Assembly (NCBI GenBank): GCA_964349045.1
Contig: CAYGFI010000149.1
Location: 1-11,925, forward strand
DNA from: JACJXF01 sp964349045
Lineage (GTDB): Bacteria > Bacteroidota > Bacteroidia > Bacteroidales > GCA-2748055
Direction: 5' to 3'
Length of the DNA: 11,925 bases
The translations under genes and the position numbers were made by a program. The notes below the pieces were generated by a model. The model was not told where the DNA came from and ran no database searches. It saw nothing but the letters and a program-made list of their open reading frames with translations. Shown here piece by piece: positions 1 through 7,161 of this stretch; the first letter of the stretch is position 1, and each line of letters opens with the position of its first letter.

Positions 1-193
1 TCGCGGGATACGCCAAGGCGCGGTTTAAAAACGCAAAAATAAATTAATATATTAAACCGCGTCCCCCTTGCGCCTTTGCTTAACCGCTCGCGGTTTCCGC
101 GCTTAATCCTTCATCCTAAAAAGTTAAGCTCGGAATCCCGCCTCGCGGGGATGCAAAAAAATTAAGCGCTGAATCCCACTTCGCGTATCCTGC
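1..193. repeat. Cluster of GC-rich inverted and degenerate direct repeats (REP-like)
   Basis: This stretch is much more GC-rich than the DNA after it and is full of short symmetry. Perfect inverted repeats are CGCGGTTTAA (19-28) with TTAAACCGCG (52-61), AACCGC (82-87) with GCGGTT (90-95), and CCCGC (137-141) with GCGGG (145-149). Two diverged direct copies, each about 31 bp, run from TTAAGC at 124-154 and at 162-193. They share the pattern TTAAGC-(4)-AATCCC-(3)-TCGCG followed by a TGC end. The window's first bases (TCGCGGGATACGC) look like a further partial copy. No gene is evident. It resembles repetitive extragenic palindromic DNA, but whether it is dispersed in the genome cannot be told from one window. 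Confidence 0.6.
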
Positions 194-443
194 AGGGCTG
201 GATTTGGCTCAATTTTATGAATACAATGTTTTGAATAGAAGTAATATGATTAGAAATAAAATTAAAATATATTTTCATGAAAATTTGAAAATGAATGGCA
301 AATGTTCTGTTCGAATTCATGAAAACCATCATTTAAGAACACTTTGCACCAACTATGATTTTCTTTAAAATAACATTCATTATTAAACGCGTTTCCGGGG
401 AAGAATTTCCTTAATATACCAAACTCCCGTAATCGTTAGAAAA
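194..443 (+). other. AT-rich leader without a convincing gene, upstream of the chorismatase-like gene
   Basis: This is a 250-bp AT-rich spacer. An open + frame runs from 120 to a TAA at 366-368, but it lacks an early start: its first ATG is at 246, leaving 40 codons. It begins inside the repeat cluster and has no recognisable motif, so I treat it as non-coding. The stretch contains a 12-bp perfect palindrome at 272-283 and a second copy of its TTCATGAAAA part at 316-325, listed separately. I found no full match to the Bacteroidetes -7 consensus TAnnTTTG in front of the gene at 444. Confidence 0.45.
272..325. promoter_or_regulatory. Paired TTCATGAAAA motifs, possible operator
   Basis: TTTTCATGAAAA at 272-283 is a perfect 12-bp palindrome. 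TTCATGAAAA recurs at 316-325, exactly 42 bp from the first copy (274-283), which is close to four helical turns. Two same-face copies of a palindromic motif 119-172 bp before a start codon could be a binding site for a dimeric regulator of the downstream two-gene unit. In AT-rich DNA such a match may also be chance. No regulator gene lies nearby, so the call rests on the pattern alone. Confidence 0.25.
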
Positions 444-1748
444 ATGAACAAATTTGCGGGATTTAGAATTTTAGACTTCATAAAATCAACATTAAACCGT
501 TATTTTTATATTTTTACAGTCTTTAAACAAACCTTTTATTTATACAATGCTCTAATGTCTTATTCTACTGCGACTGAATTAATTCTGAATAATCTTTGTA
601 TTTATCCCCGGACCGGGACCACGCTGACTGAACAGCTTATTGACTGTTACAAGCAGTTTAATGAGGAAGTCGTACTTAAATATTATTCCAGGGATTCGAT
701 AATAAAGCAAACCCTATTCATTTCCGTTGCAAATAACTCAGAATATATTCAAAGCAAGCGAAAATTATTGTCATGCGCAAAAGATTTTTTTATTAAAATT
801 CCACCTACTTCTATTATTGCCCAAACGCCTGAACATGAAATGATTGTATTAGAATTAACCATTATTGAAGGATTGCAGGCTAATGAAATTATTCACCGTG
901 AAAATAATAAATCGTCCTGGCTTGTAATTAACAGGTGCGGCAGCAAGATGCTTATTGCGACAGGCTCATGTGATAATTCTGAAACCGATAAAATCCTGCA
1001 GCAAAGTACCCTGGCTTTTTCACAAATACAAGATATTTTGATGGAGGAAGAAATGGAGTTCTCCAACATTGTTCGTCAATGGAACTATATTGAACAGATC
1101 ACCAGGAATGTGACCCTGGAGAAATCAACCAGCCAGCATTACCAGATTTTTAATGATGTTCGTTCTAAATTTTTTAACCAGGCAGACTTTATAAACGGGT
1201 ATCCTGCCGCTACCGGTATTGGTACTGACTGTGGCGGTATAACGATTGACATCATTGCCACAGGTTTTGGACCCGGATGCTCGACTTCTGCCATAAAAAG
1301 CCCGGTTCAGCTTGATGCTTACTCTTATTCCACAGAAGTTCTGGCTGAAAACAATACAATGAGCGATTTTTGCCGCACTTCACCAAAATTTGAACGTGCT
1401 AAACTCTTAATTACCCCGGAATATAAATGGATCTTTATTTCGGGAACCGCGGCAATAAAAGGACAAGTAAGTGTTCCTGTCATATCTGCAGGACTACAGA
1501 CAGAAATGACCATTCAGAATATAATGAGTTTAATTTCGATTGATAACCTGCAAAAACACGGAATTAATGCAAATCATAAAATTGTGATCAGCCACTTACG
1601 TGTTTATGTGAAATTCCGGGCAGACATTCCGGAGGTGAAAAATATCTGCCTGAAATATTTTCCCAATATACCCACCGTTTATATTATTGCAGATATATGC
1701 AGGCCTGAATTACTTGTTGAAATTGAAGGGCTTGCAGTAATAAATTAA
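444..1748 (+). CDS. Chorismatase-like (FkbO/Hyg5/XanB2-type) RidA-fold protein
   Basis: The protein has 434 residues and is probably cytosolic. Family members of the FkbO, Hyg5 and XanB2 type cleave chorismate to pyruvate plus a dihydroxycyclohexadiene or hydroxybenzoate product. Features read as family-like are VRQWNYIEQI (210-219), the FNDVRSKFF stretch (236-244), GYPAATGIGTDCGG (252-265), FISGTAAIKG (331-340), QTEM (352-355) and the closing ADICRPELLVEIEG (416-429). The last three resemble the C-terminal RidA-like half. The glutamate in LLVEIE lies where I recall a catalytic Glu in the family. Known members have about 340 residues, so the N-terminal half here is longer and diverged. The first 37 residues look chance-like (aromatic, hydrophobic); the ATG at 555 (MSYSTATE) is a plausible real start, giving 397 residues. 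Neither start has a Shine-Dalgarno. A sugar symporter gene follows after 21 bp, probably in the same transcript. The product cannot be assigned, and an inactive RidA-like relative is possible. Confidence 0.62.
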   Translation: MNKFAGFRILDFIKSTLNRYFYIFTVFKQTFYLYNALMSYSTATELILNNLCIYPRTGTTLTEQLIDCYKQFNEEVVLKYYSRDSIIKQTLFISVANNSEYIQSKRKLLSCAKDFFIKIPPTSIIAQTPEHEMIVLELTIIEGLQANEIIHRENNKSSWLVINRCGSKMLIATGSCDNSETDKILQQSTLAFSQIQDILMEEEMEFSNIVRQWNYIEQITRNVTLEKSTSQHYQIFNDVRSKFFNQADFINGYPAATGIGTDCGGITIDIIATGFGPGCSTSAIKSPVQLDAYSYSTEVLAENNTMSDFCRTSPKFERAKLLITPEYKWIFISGTAAIKGQVSVPVISAGLQTEMTIQNIMSLISIDNLQKHGINANHKIVISHLRVYVKFRADIPEVKNICLKYFPNIPTVYIIADICRPELLVEIEGLAVIN

Positions 1749-1769
1749 TTAATTTTTAACTGAATTAAA

Positions 1770-3065
1770 ATGAAACAAAAACCCAAAGTAGTCGAAAAGA
1801 AGTACCTCCTCCCTTTTATAATCATAACCAGTTTGTTTGCCCTTTGGGGTTTCGCAAATGATATAACGAATCCAATGGTGGCTGCGTTTAAAACAGTCAT
1901 GGAAATTTCGAATGCAAAAGCTGCATTAATCCAATTTGCATTTTATGGTGGTTATGCAACTATGGCATTACCTGCGGCCATATTTGTCAAAAAATATACC
2001 TATAAAAAAGGGATTATGGTAGGATTAGTGCTTTATGCCATTGGAGCCTTAATGTTTTATCCCTCTGCAAAATACGAGGTCTTTGGATTTTTTCTGATTT
2101 CTCTTTATATTTTAACATTCGGACTTGCATTTTTAGAAACAACTGCAAATCCTTTTATTTTATCAATGGGCGATGAGGAGACTTCAACACGCAGGCTGAA
2201 TCTTGCCCAGTCATTCAATCCAATGGGTTCATTACTTGGGATGTTTATTGCATCAAACGTCATATTAGTAGCCCTCGGATCAGACAAACGAGACACAATG
2301 GGAAATTTGATTTTTCCAACTCTCGATGCTGCACAGAAAGCTATCATTCGTACCAATGACCTTGCGATAATCCGGAATCCCTATGTTATACTCGGATTGG
2401 TTGTCATAATCATGCTTGTGATAATTGCAGTCACCAAAATGCCTGACCGTGCTAATGCAAACCACGAAGTAAGAACTAAAGAAATCATTGGAAGGTTACT
2501 TAAAAAACCGGTGTACCGCGAAGGAGTAATTGCACAAATGTTTTATGTGGCTGCACAGATTATGTGTTGGACCTTTATAATTCAATATGCCGAAAATCTG
2601 GGAATTGTTAAATCCACAGCTCAGAAATACAACATTATCGCCATGGCAATTTTCCTTTCCAGCCGATTTATCAGTACCTTATTAATGAAGTACATTAACT
2701 CAAAAAGATTGTTATTTTTCTTTGCTATTGGCGGAATGATTACTATTTCAGGTACAATATTTATCCAGGGTATGACCGGTTTATACTGCTTAATTGCTAC
2801 TTCCGCCTTTATGTCATTAATGTTCCCGACCATTTATGGAATTGCATTGCATGGAATTGGTGATGATGCAACAATAGGCGCCGCCGGACTCGTTATGGCC
2901 ATCGTGGGTGGCGCACTAATGCCTCCGCTGCAGGGAGCAATAATCGATTTAGGAACAGTTGCGGGTATGCCGGCAGTGAACTTCTCGTTCATATTGCCTT
3001 TTGTGTGCTTTGTGATTATTGCGGTATTTGCTTTCCGGACTATAAGAAGGACTAGGGTGATATGA
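1770..3065 (+). CDS. fucP: FucP-type sugar:H+ symporter (MFS, FHS family)
   Basis: This 431-residue inner-membrane protein has about 12 hydrophobic segments, close to E. coli FucP (438). It should import a sugar with protons. L-fucose is the founding substrate, but Bacteroidota relatives also carry glucose, galactose or other hexoses, so the symbol marks the family, not the substrate. WGFANDITNPM (26-36) matches the helix-1 motif; its Asp31 corresponds to the proton-coupling Asp46 of E. coli FucP. LETTANPF (122-129) carries Glu123, corresponding to Glu135. LNLAQSFNPMGSLLG (about 148-162) is another family signature. The ATG at 1770 is 21 bp after the preceding stop and no Shine-Dalgarno is visible. 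The gene probably shares a transcript with the chorismatase-like gene. No sugar catabolic gene is nearby in the window. Confidence 0.85.
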   Translation: MKQKPKVVEKKYLLPFIIITSLFALWGFANDITNPMVAAFKTVMEISNAKAALIQFAFYGGYATMALPAAIFVKKYTYKKGIMVGLVLYAIGALMFYPSAKYEVFGFFLISLYILTFGLAFLETTANPFILSMGDEETSTRRLNLAQSFNPMGSLLGMFIASNVILVALGSDKRDTMGNLIFPTLDAAQKAIIRTNDLAIIRNPYVILGLVVIIMLVIIAVTKMPDRANANHEVRTKEIIGRLLKKPVYREGVIAQMFYVAAQIMCWTFIIQYAENLGIVKSTAQKYNIIAMAIFLSSRFISTLLMKYINSKRLLFFFAIGGMITISGTIFIQGMTGLYCLIATSAFMSLMFPTIYGIALHGIGDDATIGAAGLVMAIVGGALMPPLQGAIIDLGTVAGMPAVNFSFILPFVCFVIIAVFAFRTIRRTRVI

Positions 3066-3351
3066 TATTTATTGAATTTAACTATTACTAAATATTGATT
3101 AGTTAAGAAATTGATAAAAACTATTAACGCTAATTGATGAATGTATTTTGAATTTTGCCTTTTGCATTCCCGCAGTCCGTGTGCGCTGAAGCATTTGAGG
3201 CGCAGCGGGATCTTCGCTTTGCTGCGATTTGTATTTTGCATTCCTATTATAATAAATATGTCAAAGTAGAATTAATTATTCCAGAATATTAAAACATTTT
3301 CTTCAATACCTTCTTTATTCTAATTAAGTACTTTACTAAAATTACCATCCC
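3066..3351. other. Intergenic spacer between fucP-like and DUF362 genes
   Basis: About 290 bp separate two + strand genes. The middle holds the GC-rich hairpin element described separately (3160-3244). The rest is AT-rich. I see no convincing Rho-independent terminator for the symporter gene and no full TAnnTTTG promoter match before the gene at 3352. A - strand open frame crosses here and into fucP, but it has no recognisable protein content. Confidence 0.4.
3160..3244. repeat. GC-rich hairpin element flanked by 11-bp direct repeats
   Basis: The sequence TTTTGCATTCC occurs at 3160-3170 and again at 3234-3244. Between the copies is a GC-rich core containing an inverted repeat, CGCAGC (3201-3206) with GCTGCG (3221-3226), around a 14-base loop. 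The surroundings are strongly AT-rich, so the element stands out in composition. Its GCGGGATC and ATTCCCGC pieces resemble the AATCCCGC/GCGGGAT pieces of the cluster at 1-193, suggesting the same repeat family. It could be a small non-autonomous element with a target duplication, or a transcript-stabilising hairpin behind fucP. Confidence 0.45.
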
Positions 3352-5229
3352 ATGAAACTTTTTACACATTTGAATTCTCTTAAAAAAACAAAACTTGTTT
3401 TTTTCTTCCTGGGAATATCCTCGGTAACCTGGTTTTTGATACGTGTAATTCCCAAGCCCTCCAGGGCTGCGTATCCATGTATGCAGGCATCTGCTCCGGT
3501 TATGTCTGCTTTTGTGGTTTATTTAATTGGATTAGCCTCAACTGTTTATATATTTAAAAAAGAAAAAAGAAGCCTGTTGTATTCCAGGTTCACCATGGCT
3601 TCACTGTTTATTGCAGTGGCATTATTCTCATTCAGCAGCACGGAACAGCAAAATCAGTTTTCAATAGTTGACGCTTCTTATTTCCAGGCAAATGCTCCTG
3701 TTGGCGAAGCAAAAGGTATTTTCCCGGGAAGAGTTGTCTGGGTTTATGATCAGAATGTGACCAATGCAGAGATGGCTGATCCTTCTGCTAATGACTGGAG
3801 CGATTACTGGGCGCTGGATAAAAACTGTAACCAGGTACTGGTTGATTCCATGTTAACTTCAGGCATCCGCAGAATTGGCGGGAAATCTGATATTAAAGAT
3901 GCATGGGATGGGATTTTTAAATATTATAACAATAATCACGGCAAAGGATTTGTTGGATATACCAACGGCGAAAAATTCGCTATTAAAGTCAATCTCACCA
4001 ACTCCAGTTGCAACTGTGCCGGGCCAAAACGAATGGATTCAACTCCGCAGGTCCTTTTGGCTATTCTTCATCAATTGGTTGATGTTGTTGGAGTTCCCCA
4101 GGATGACATCTGGATTGGTGATAGCTATCGTACCTTCCGTGATGAATATTATAGCAAATGTCATAGTGAGTATCCGGATGTACATTATGTGGATGGACAA
4201 GGTGGAAACGGCCGTGAAAAGACAATACCATCTGCTGATCAGTTGCTGAAGTTTTCTGATGGAATAGAAACATCATCTATTCCCATGCACTATGTCGATG
4301 CAGAGTATTTTATTAATATACCCTGTTTAAAGTCTCATGACAGCGCCGGAATAACACTTGCCGCGAAAAATCACCAGGGATCCGTTTTGGAATCAGGTAC
4401 TCCTCCTGAAGCTCAATCAGCAATGTACATGCACCCTTATTTCCCCCAGAAAAATGCTAATATGGGTGTATTCAGGCATCTTGTGGATTATATGGGTCAC
4501 GAAGAACTGGGAGGAAAAACACTGCTATACATTATTGATGGGATCTGGGCCGGAAGAAGCTGGCAAGGATATCTTGAAAAATGGCAGATGTCTCCATTTA
4601 ATAACGACTATCCTTCATCGCTGTTCCTTTCACAGGATGCTGTAGCAATCGAATCGGTTTGTTACGATTTCTTACTGGCAGAATACGCATCAAAGCCCAC
4701 TGATCAAAAATTTCCGTACATGAGCGGTACAGATGACTACCTGAGACAGGCATCCGATCCCATTAACTGGCCTGCAGGAATCCAATACGATCCGGAAGGA
4801 GACGGAAGTAATCTTGTAAGTCTCGGAGTTTATGAACACTGGAATAATGTTACGGAAAAACAATATAGTCGTAATCTTGGAACAGGCTCCGGTATTGAAT
4901 TAAAAAAATATACAGCCCTTGCCGCGGACAACTATACCGATGAAATTACAGGGGGACTGTTGGTTATGGATGACTCTTCGCCAGTCAGGATTTACCCTAA
5001 TCCTTTCAGCGATTTGATCCATATTGAAATGGCAGGAAAAAAAGATCTCATCCTGAGAATTTATGATGTAACGGGAAAACTTATTTTCAGTACTGTTTTC
5101 GAAACCACTTATACCTGGAACGTAACAAACATGAAGGATTCACAACTTAAAAAGGGTACATATATTCTTAATCTGATGGAGAAAAGCTCTGCTAAGGTAC
5201 TTCATTCTGAAAAAATAATTTATTACTAA
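3352..5229 (+). CDS. DUF362 protein with N-terminal membrane helices and T9SS C-terminal sorting domain
   Basis: The protein has 625 residues. Three hydrophobic helices lie near 14-30, 47-68 and 80-96, with basic stretches (KKTK at 11-14, KKEKR at 69-73) placing the N-terminus inside and the rest outside the inner membrane. The loop RVIPKPSRAAYPC (31-43) looks like a conserved motif. The DUF362 domain spans about 205-440: KVNLTNSSCNC (212-222), DDIWIGDS (251-258), YFINIPCLKSHDSAGITLAAKN (near 319-340) and FLSQDAVAIES (425-435). DUF362 has no settled biochemical function; no 4Fe-4S ferredoxin CxxCxxC cluster is present here. The tail, about 544-625, is a type A T9SS (Por) sorting domain: VRIYPNPF, then ILRIYDVTGKLI, then KKGTYILNL. 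That tail normally directs export through the outer membrane after Sec export. Combining it with three membrane helices is odd. The gene is convergent with the acyl-CoA synthetase gene, 43 bp away. Confidence 0.82.
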   Translation: MKLFTHLNSLKKTKLVFFFLGISSVTWFLIRVIPKPSRAAYPCMQASAPVMSAFVVYLIGLASTVYIFKKEKRSLLYSRFTMASLFIAVALFSFSSTEQQNQFSIVDASYFQANAPVGEAKGIFPGRVVWVYDQNVTNAEMADPSANDWSDYWALDKNCNQVLVDSMLTSGIRRIGGKSDIKDAWDGIFKYYNNNHGKGFVGYTNGEKFAIKVNLTNSSCNCAGPKRMDSTPQVLLAILHQLVDVVGVPQDDIWIGDSYRTFRDEYYSKCHSEYPDVHYVDGQGGNGREKTIPSADQLLKFSDGIETSSIPMHYVDAEYFINIPCLKSHDSAGITLAAKNHQGSVLESGTPPEAQSAMYMHPYFPQKNANMGVFRHLVDYMGHEELGGKTLLYIIDGIWAGRSWQGYLEKWQMSPFNNDYPSSLFLSQDAVAIESVCYDFLLAEYASKPTDQKFPYMSGTDDYLRQASDPINWPAGIQYDPEGDGSNLVSLGVYEHWNNVTEKQYSRNLGTGSGIELKKYTALAADNYTDEITGGLLVMDDSSPVRIYPNPFSDLIHIEMAGKKDLILRIYDVTGKLIFSTVFETTYTWNVTNMKDSQLKKGTYILNLMEKSSAKVLHSEKIIYY

Positions 5230-5272
5230 TGCGAATTAAGGTTTTAACCGGTATAAGGTGCAATGTTTGGTA

Positions 5273-6946
5273 TTACATGTTTTTCGTTTTATTGTCACCT
5301 TTTTTTCCCGAATATAAGAACCTCTTTATCTTATTGGTAGGTGTTTTTTCAAACGGGGATGTATGAAGTTTAATAAAATGAATTTTAGAAATCCTGTTAA
5401 CCCGCTGGTTTACAAATTTCTGAGCTTCTGAGAGGAGATCATCAATTGTATCATGTGCAACACGCATAACGCGTTCATTGAGTTTCACCATTTTATGTTC
5501 GAATTCGGCAAGGTTGATATTTATTAATGCCCCGATCTTTCCTTCTTCCTGAACAACAAGTGACTCTTCAATATATTCAATACCGTTCAGGATAGATTCA
5601 ATCTCTTCGGGATAGATGTTCTCGCCATTGGTTCCTAAAAGTACATTTTTTATCCTCCCGCGGATAAAAACGATTCCATCATTATCTATGTAACCCAGAT
5701 CGCCGGTTTTGAACCATCCGTCATCAGTAAAGACGGCTGCTGTCTGCCCGGGGCTTTTATAATAACCCTGCATCACGTTGGGCCCTTTTGCCTGTATTTC
5801 ACCCTCTCCGGTTTCAGGATTTGGTTCAGAAATACGCAGTTCAAGGCCGACTACTGCCGGGCCTGTTGCCTGCCATTTGGATTTAAAGGGCGCTGCTCCC
5901 GCCAGTAAGGGTGATGTTTCAGTAAGCCCGTAGCCAATGGCGTAGGGGAATTTTGCTTCCCGAAGGTGTTTTTCTATAACCGGATCCAGTTTTGCGCCCC
6001 CTATACCAAAAAACCGTAGTTCACCCCCAAATGTTTTCATTAATTTTTTTCCGGCAACACGGTTTAAAAGGATCCTTGTTGGAGCAAATTTAAACAGGTT
6101 TCGGGTAATCCATTTCCCGTTCATCTTTGGAATCACCTGCTTGCGGTATATTTTTTCAATTATCAAAGGAACAGTTAAAAACATCGTAGGTTTAACCCTG
6201 GCAAATGCTTCCAGTAAAACTGCTGAGGTGGGCTGTTTACGAAGATAGTATACACATGCCCCGGCATACAGCGGAAGTAAAAAACCCAGGGAATTTTCGT
6301 AGGTATGCGACATAGGAAGTATTGACAGAAAACGATCTGTGTCGACAACATCGGGGATATCGCGACATGTTTTAACCATCCATGCAATGTTTTTATGACT
6401 GAGCATAACTCCCTTTGAGGATCCTGTTGTTCCGGATGTGTAAATAACAGATGCCAGATCCTCTTCCTGAATGTCGATTATCGATTTGGATAAATAGTCG
6501 ATGGGTTTTACCCGGCTGATAAGATTTTCTTTGTCGTCAAAAATGGTTAATGTATCAATAGAAATCACTGGAATGGGCAATTTTGTGAACAAACTATTAA
6601 GGCGGGTAAAATGTTTTTCGCTCACAAAAACCGCTTTAGTTCCCGAATGAACCAGGATAGTGCTTACTTCAGATTCATTAAAATCGGGAAGCACAGGGAC
6701 AACAACTGCACCGGGAAAAATAACGGAAAGATAGGCAACGCCCCAGTTTGGCGAATTTTCACCAAGTATCGCCACACGGTCACCTTTTTTAATATCAAGA
6801 AGATGAAGAAGACCGGCTGTTTTCTGAATATTAAGTTCAAGTTCTTTGTAGGACATTCCTGCTTCTCCCACATAAGTCATTGCAGTTTTCTCTCCTTTGT
6901 TTTCAAATGAATTTTTAAGGATGGAGGTGATGGTGAGCTTGTTCAT
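5273..6946 (-). CDS. Long-chain fatty acid--CoA ligase (AMP-forming)
   Basis: This 557-residue protein belongs to the ANL adenylate-forming superfamily. It should activate a carboxylic acid, most likely a long- or medium-chain fatty acid, to acyl-AMP and then acyl-CoA at the inner face of the membrane. Core motifs in order are the phosphate loop YTSGTTGSSKG (169-179), the segment LPMSHTYENS (210-219), YGLTETSP (339-346), TGDLGY (414-419), the hinge region RIKNVLLGTNGENIYPEEIE (431-450), and the C-terminal lysine region TPTNKIKR (535-542), whose Lys539 is the likely catalytic lysine. The length fits the compact FadD/FAA1-like bacterial group (about 550-600). The ATG at 6946 starts a normal ANL N-terminus (MNKLTITSILKNSF). 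No clear promoter was found; the upstream DNA is a tandem-repeat spacer. It appears monocistronic. Chain length is unassigned. Confidence 0.88.
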   Translation of the reverse strand: MNKLTITSILKNSFENKGEKTAMTYVGEAGMSYKELELNIQKTAGLLHLLDIKKGDRVAILGENSPNWGVAYLSVIFPGAVVVPVLPDFNESEVSTILVHSGTKAVFVSEKHFTRLNSLFTKLPIPVISIDTLTIFDDKENLISRVKPIDYLSKSIIDIQEEDLASVIYTSGTTGSSKGVMLSHKNIAWMVKTCRDIPDVVDTDRFLSILPMSHTYENSLGFLLPLYAGACVYYLRKQPTSAVLLEAFARVKPTMFLTVPLIIEKIYRKQVIPKMNGKWITRNLFKFAPTRILLNRVAGKKLMKTFGGELRFFGIGGAKLDPVIEKHLREAKFPYAIGYGLTETSPLLAGAAPFKSKWQATGPAVVGLELRISEPNPETGEGEIQAKGPNVMQGYYKSPGQTAAVFTDDGWFKTGDLGYIDNDGIVFIRGRIKNVLLGTNGENIYPEEIESILNGIEYIEESLVVQEEGKIGALININLAEFEHKMVKLNERVMRVAHDTIDDLLSEAQKFVNQRVNRISKIHFIKLHTSPFEKTPTNKIKRFLYSGKKGDNKTKNM

Positions 6947-6973
6947 TAATGAAAGTATAATATGTTTAGAGTT

Positions 6974-7146
6974 CCTAAAGTTTAAAGTTCATAAAGTTCA
7001 TAAAGTTTATAAAGATTATAAAGATTATAAAGTTCATTAAGTTGATGAGATACAATAGATTGGATGGTTATAAATGAATCTGACTTTAAGCATTTCAAAC
7101 TTTAGGCACTTCTAACTTTAAGTACTTCAAACTTCAGGCGCTTTAA
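6974..7146. repeat. Two facing AT-rich tandem arrays between the acyl-CoA synthetase and rpoD
   Basis: The left array has seven 9-bp units of AAAGTTCAT type at 6984-7046 (variants AAAGTTTAT, AAAGATTAT, TAAGTTGAT). The right array has four 16-bp units at 7083-7098, 7099-7114, 7115-7130 and 7131-7146, of the form ACTTTAAGCATTTCAA. The arrays face each other: CCTAAAGTTT (6974-6983) is the exact reverse complement of AAACTTTAGG (7097-7106). The 36-bp centre (7047-7082) shows nothing recognisable. Together they fill the 215-bp gap between the start of the acyl-CoA synthetase gene and the stop of rpoD. Their role is unknown; facing arrays could fold into a long imperfect hairpin in the rpoD 3' transcript. 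Confidence 0.75.
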
Positions 7147-7161
7147 ACTAAACTATCATAC

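Noticed and set aside
120..368. Open + frame ending at TAA 366-368, with a 40-codon ATG-initiated part from 246
   Set aside because: It starts inside the repeat cluster, has no ribosome site or recognisable motif, and short AT-rich open frames arise by chance. A remnant of a gene 3' end cannot be fully excluded.
2834..3241. A 135-codon - strand open frame over the fucP end and spacer
   Set aside because: It is mostly antisense to a well-supported transporter gene, and its peptide shows no domain; the fucP frame explains the sequence.
5230..5272. Possible shared bidirectional terminator in the 43-bp gap between the DUF362 and acyl-CoA synthetase genes
   Set aside because: Only a weak GGTTTTAACC symmetry is present, without a stable stem and U tract; not enough to call.
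7083..7146. Possible CRISPR-like array (16-bp units)
   Set aside because: The units are directly adjacent with no spacers, too short and diverged, and no cas gene is near. It is a simple tandem repeat.
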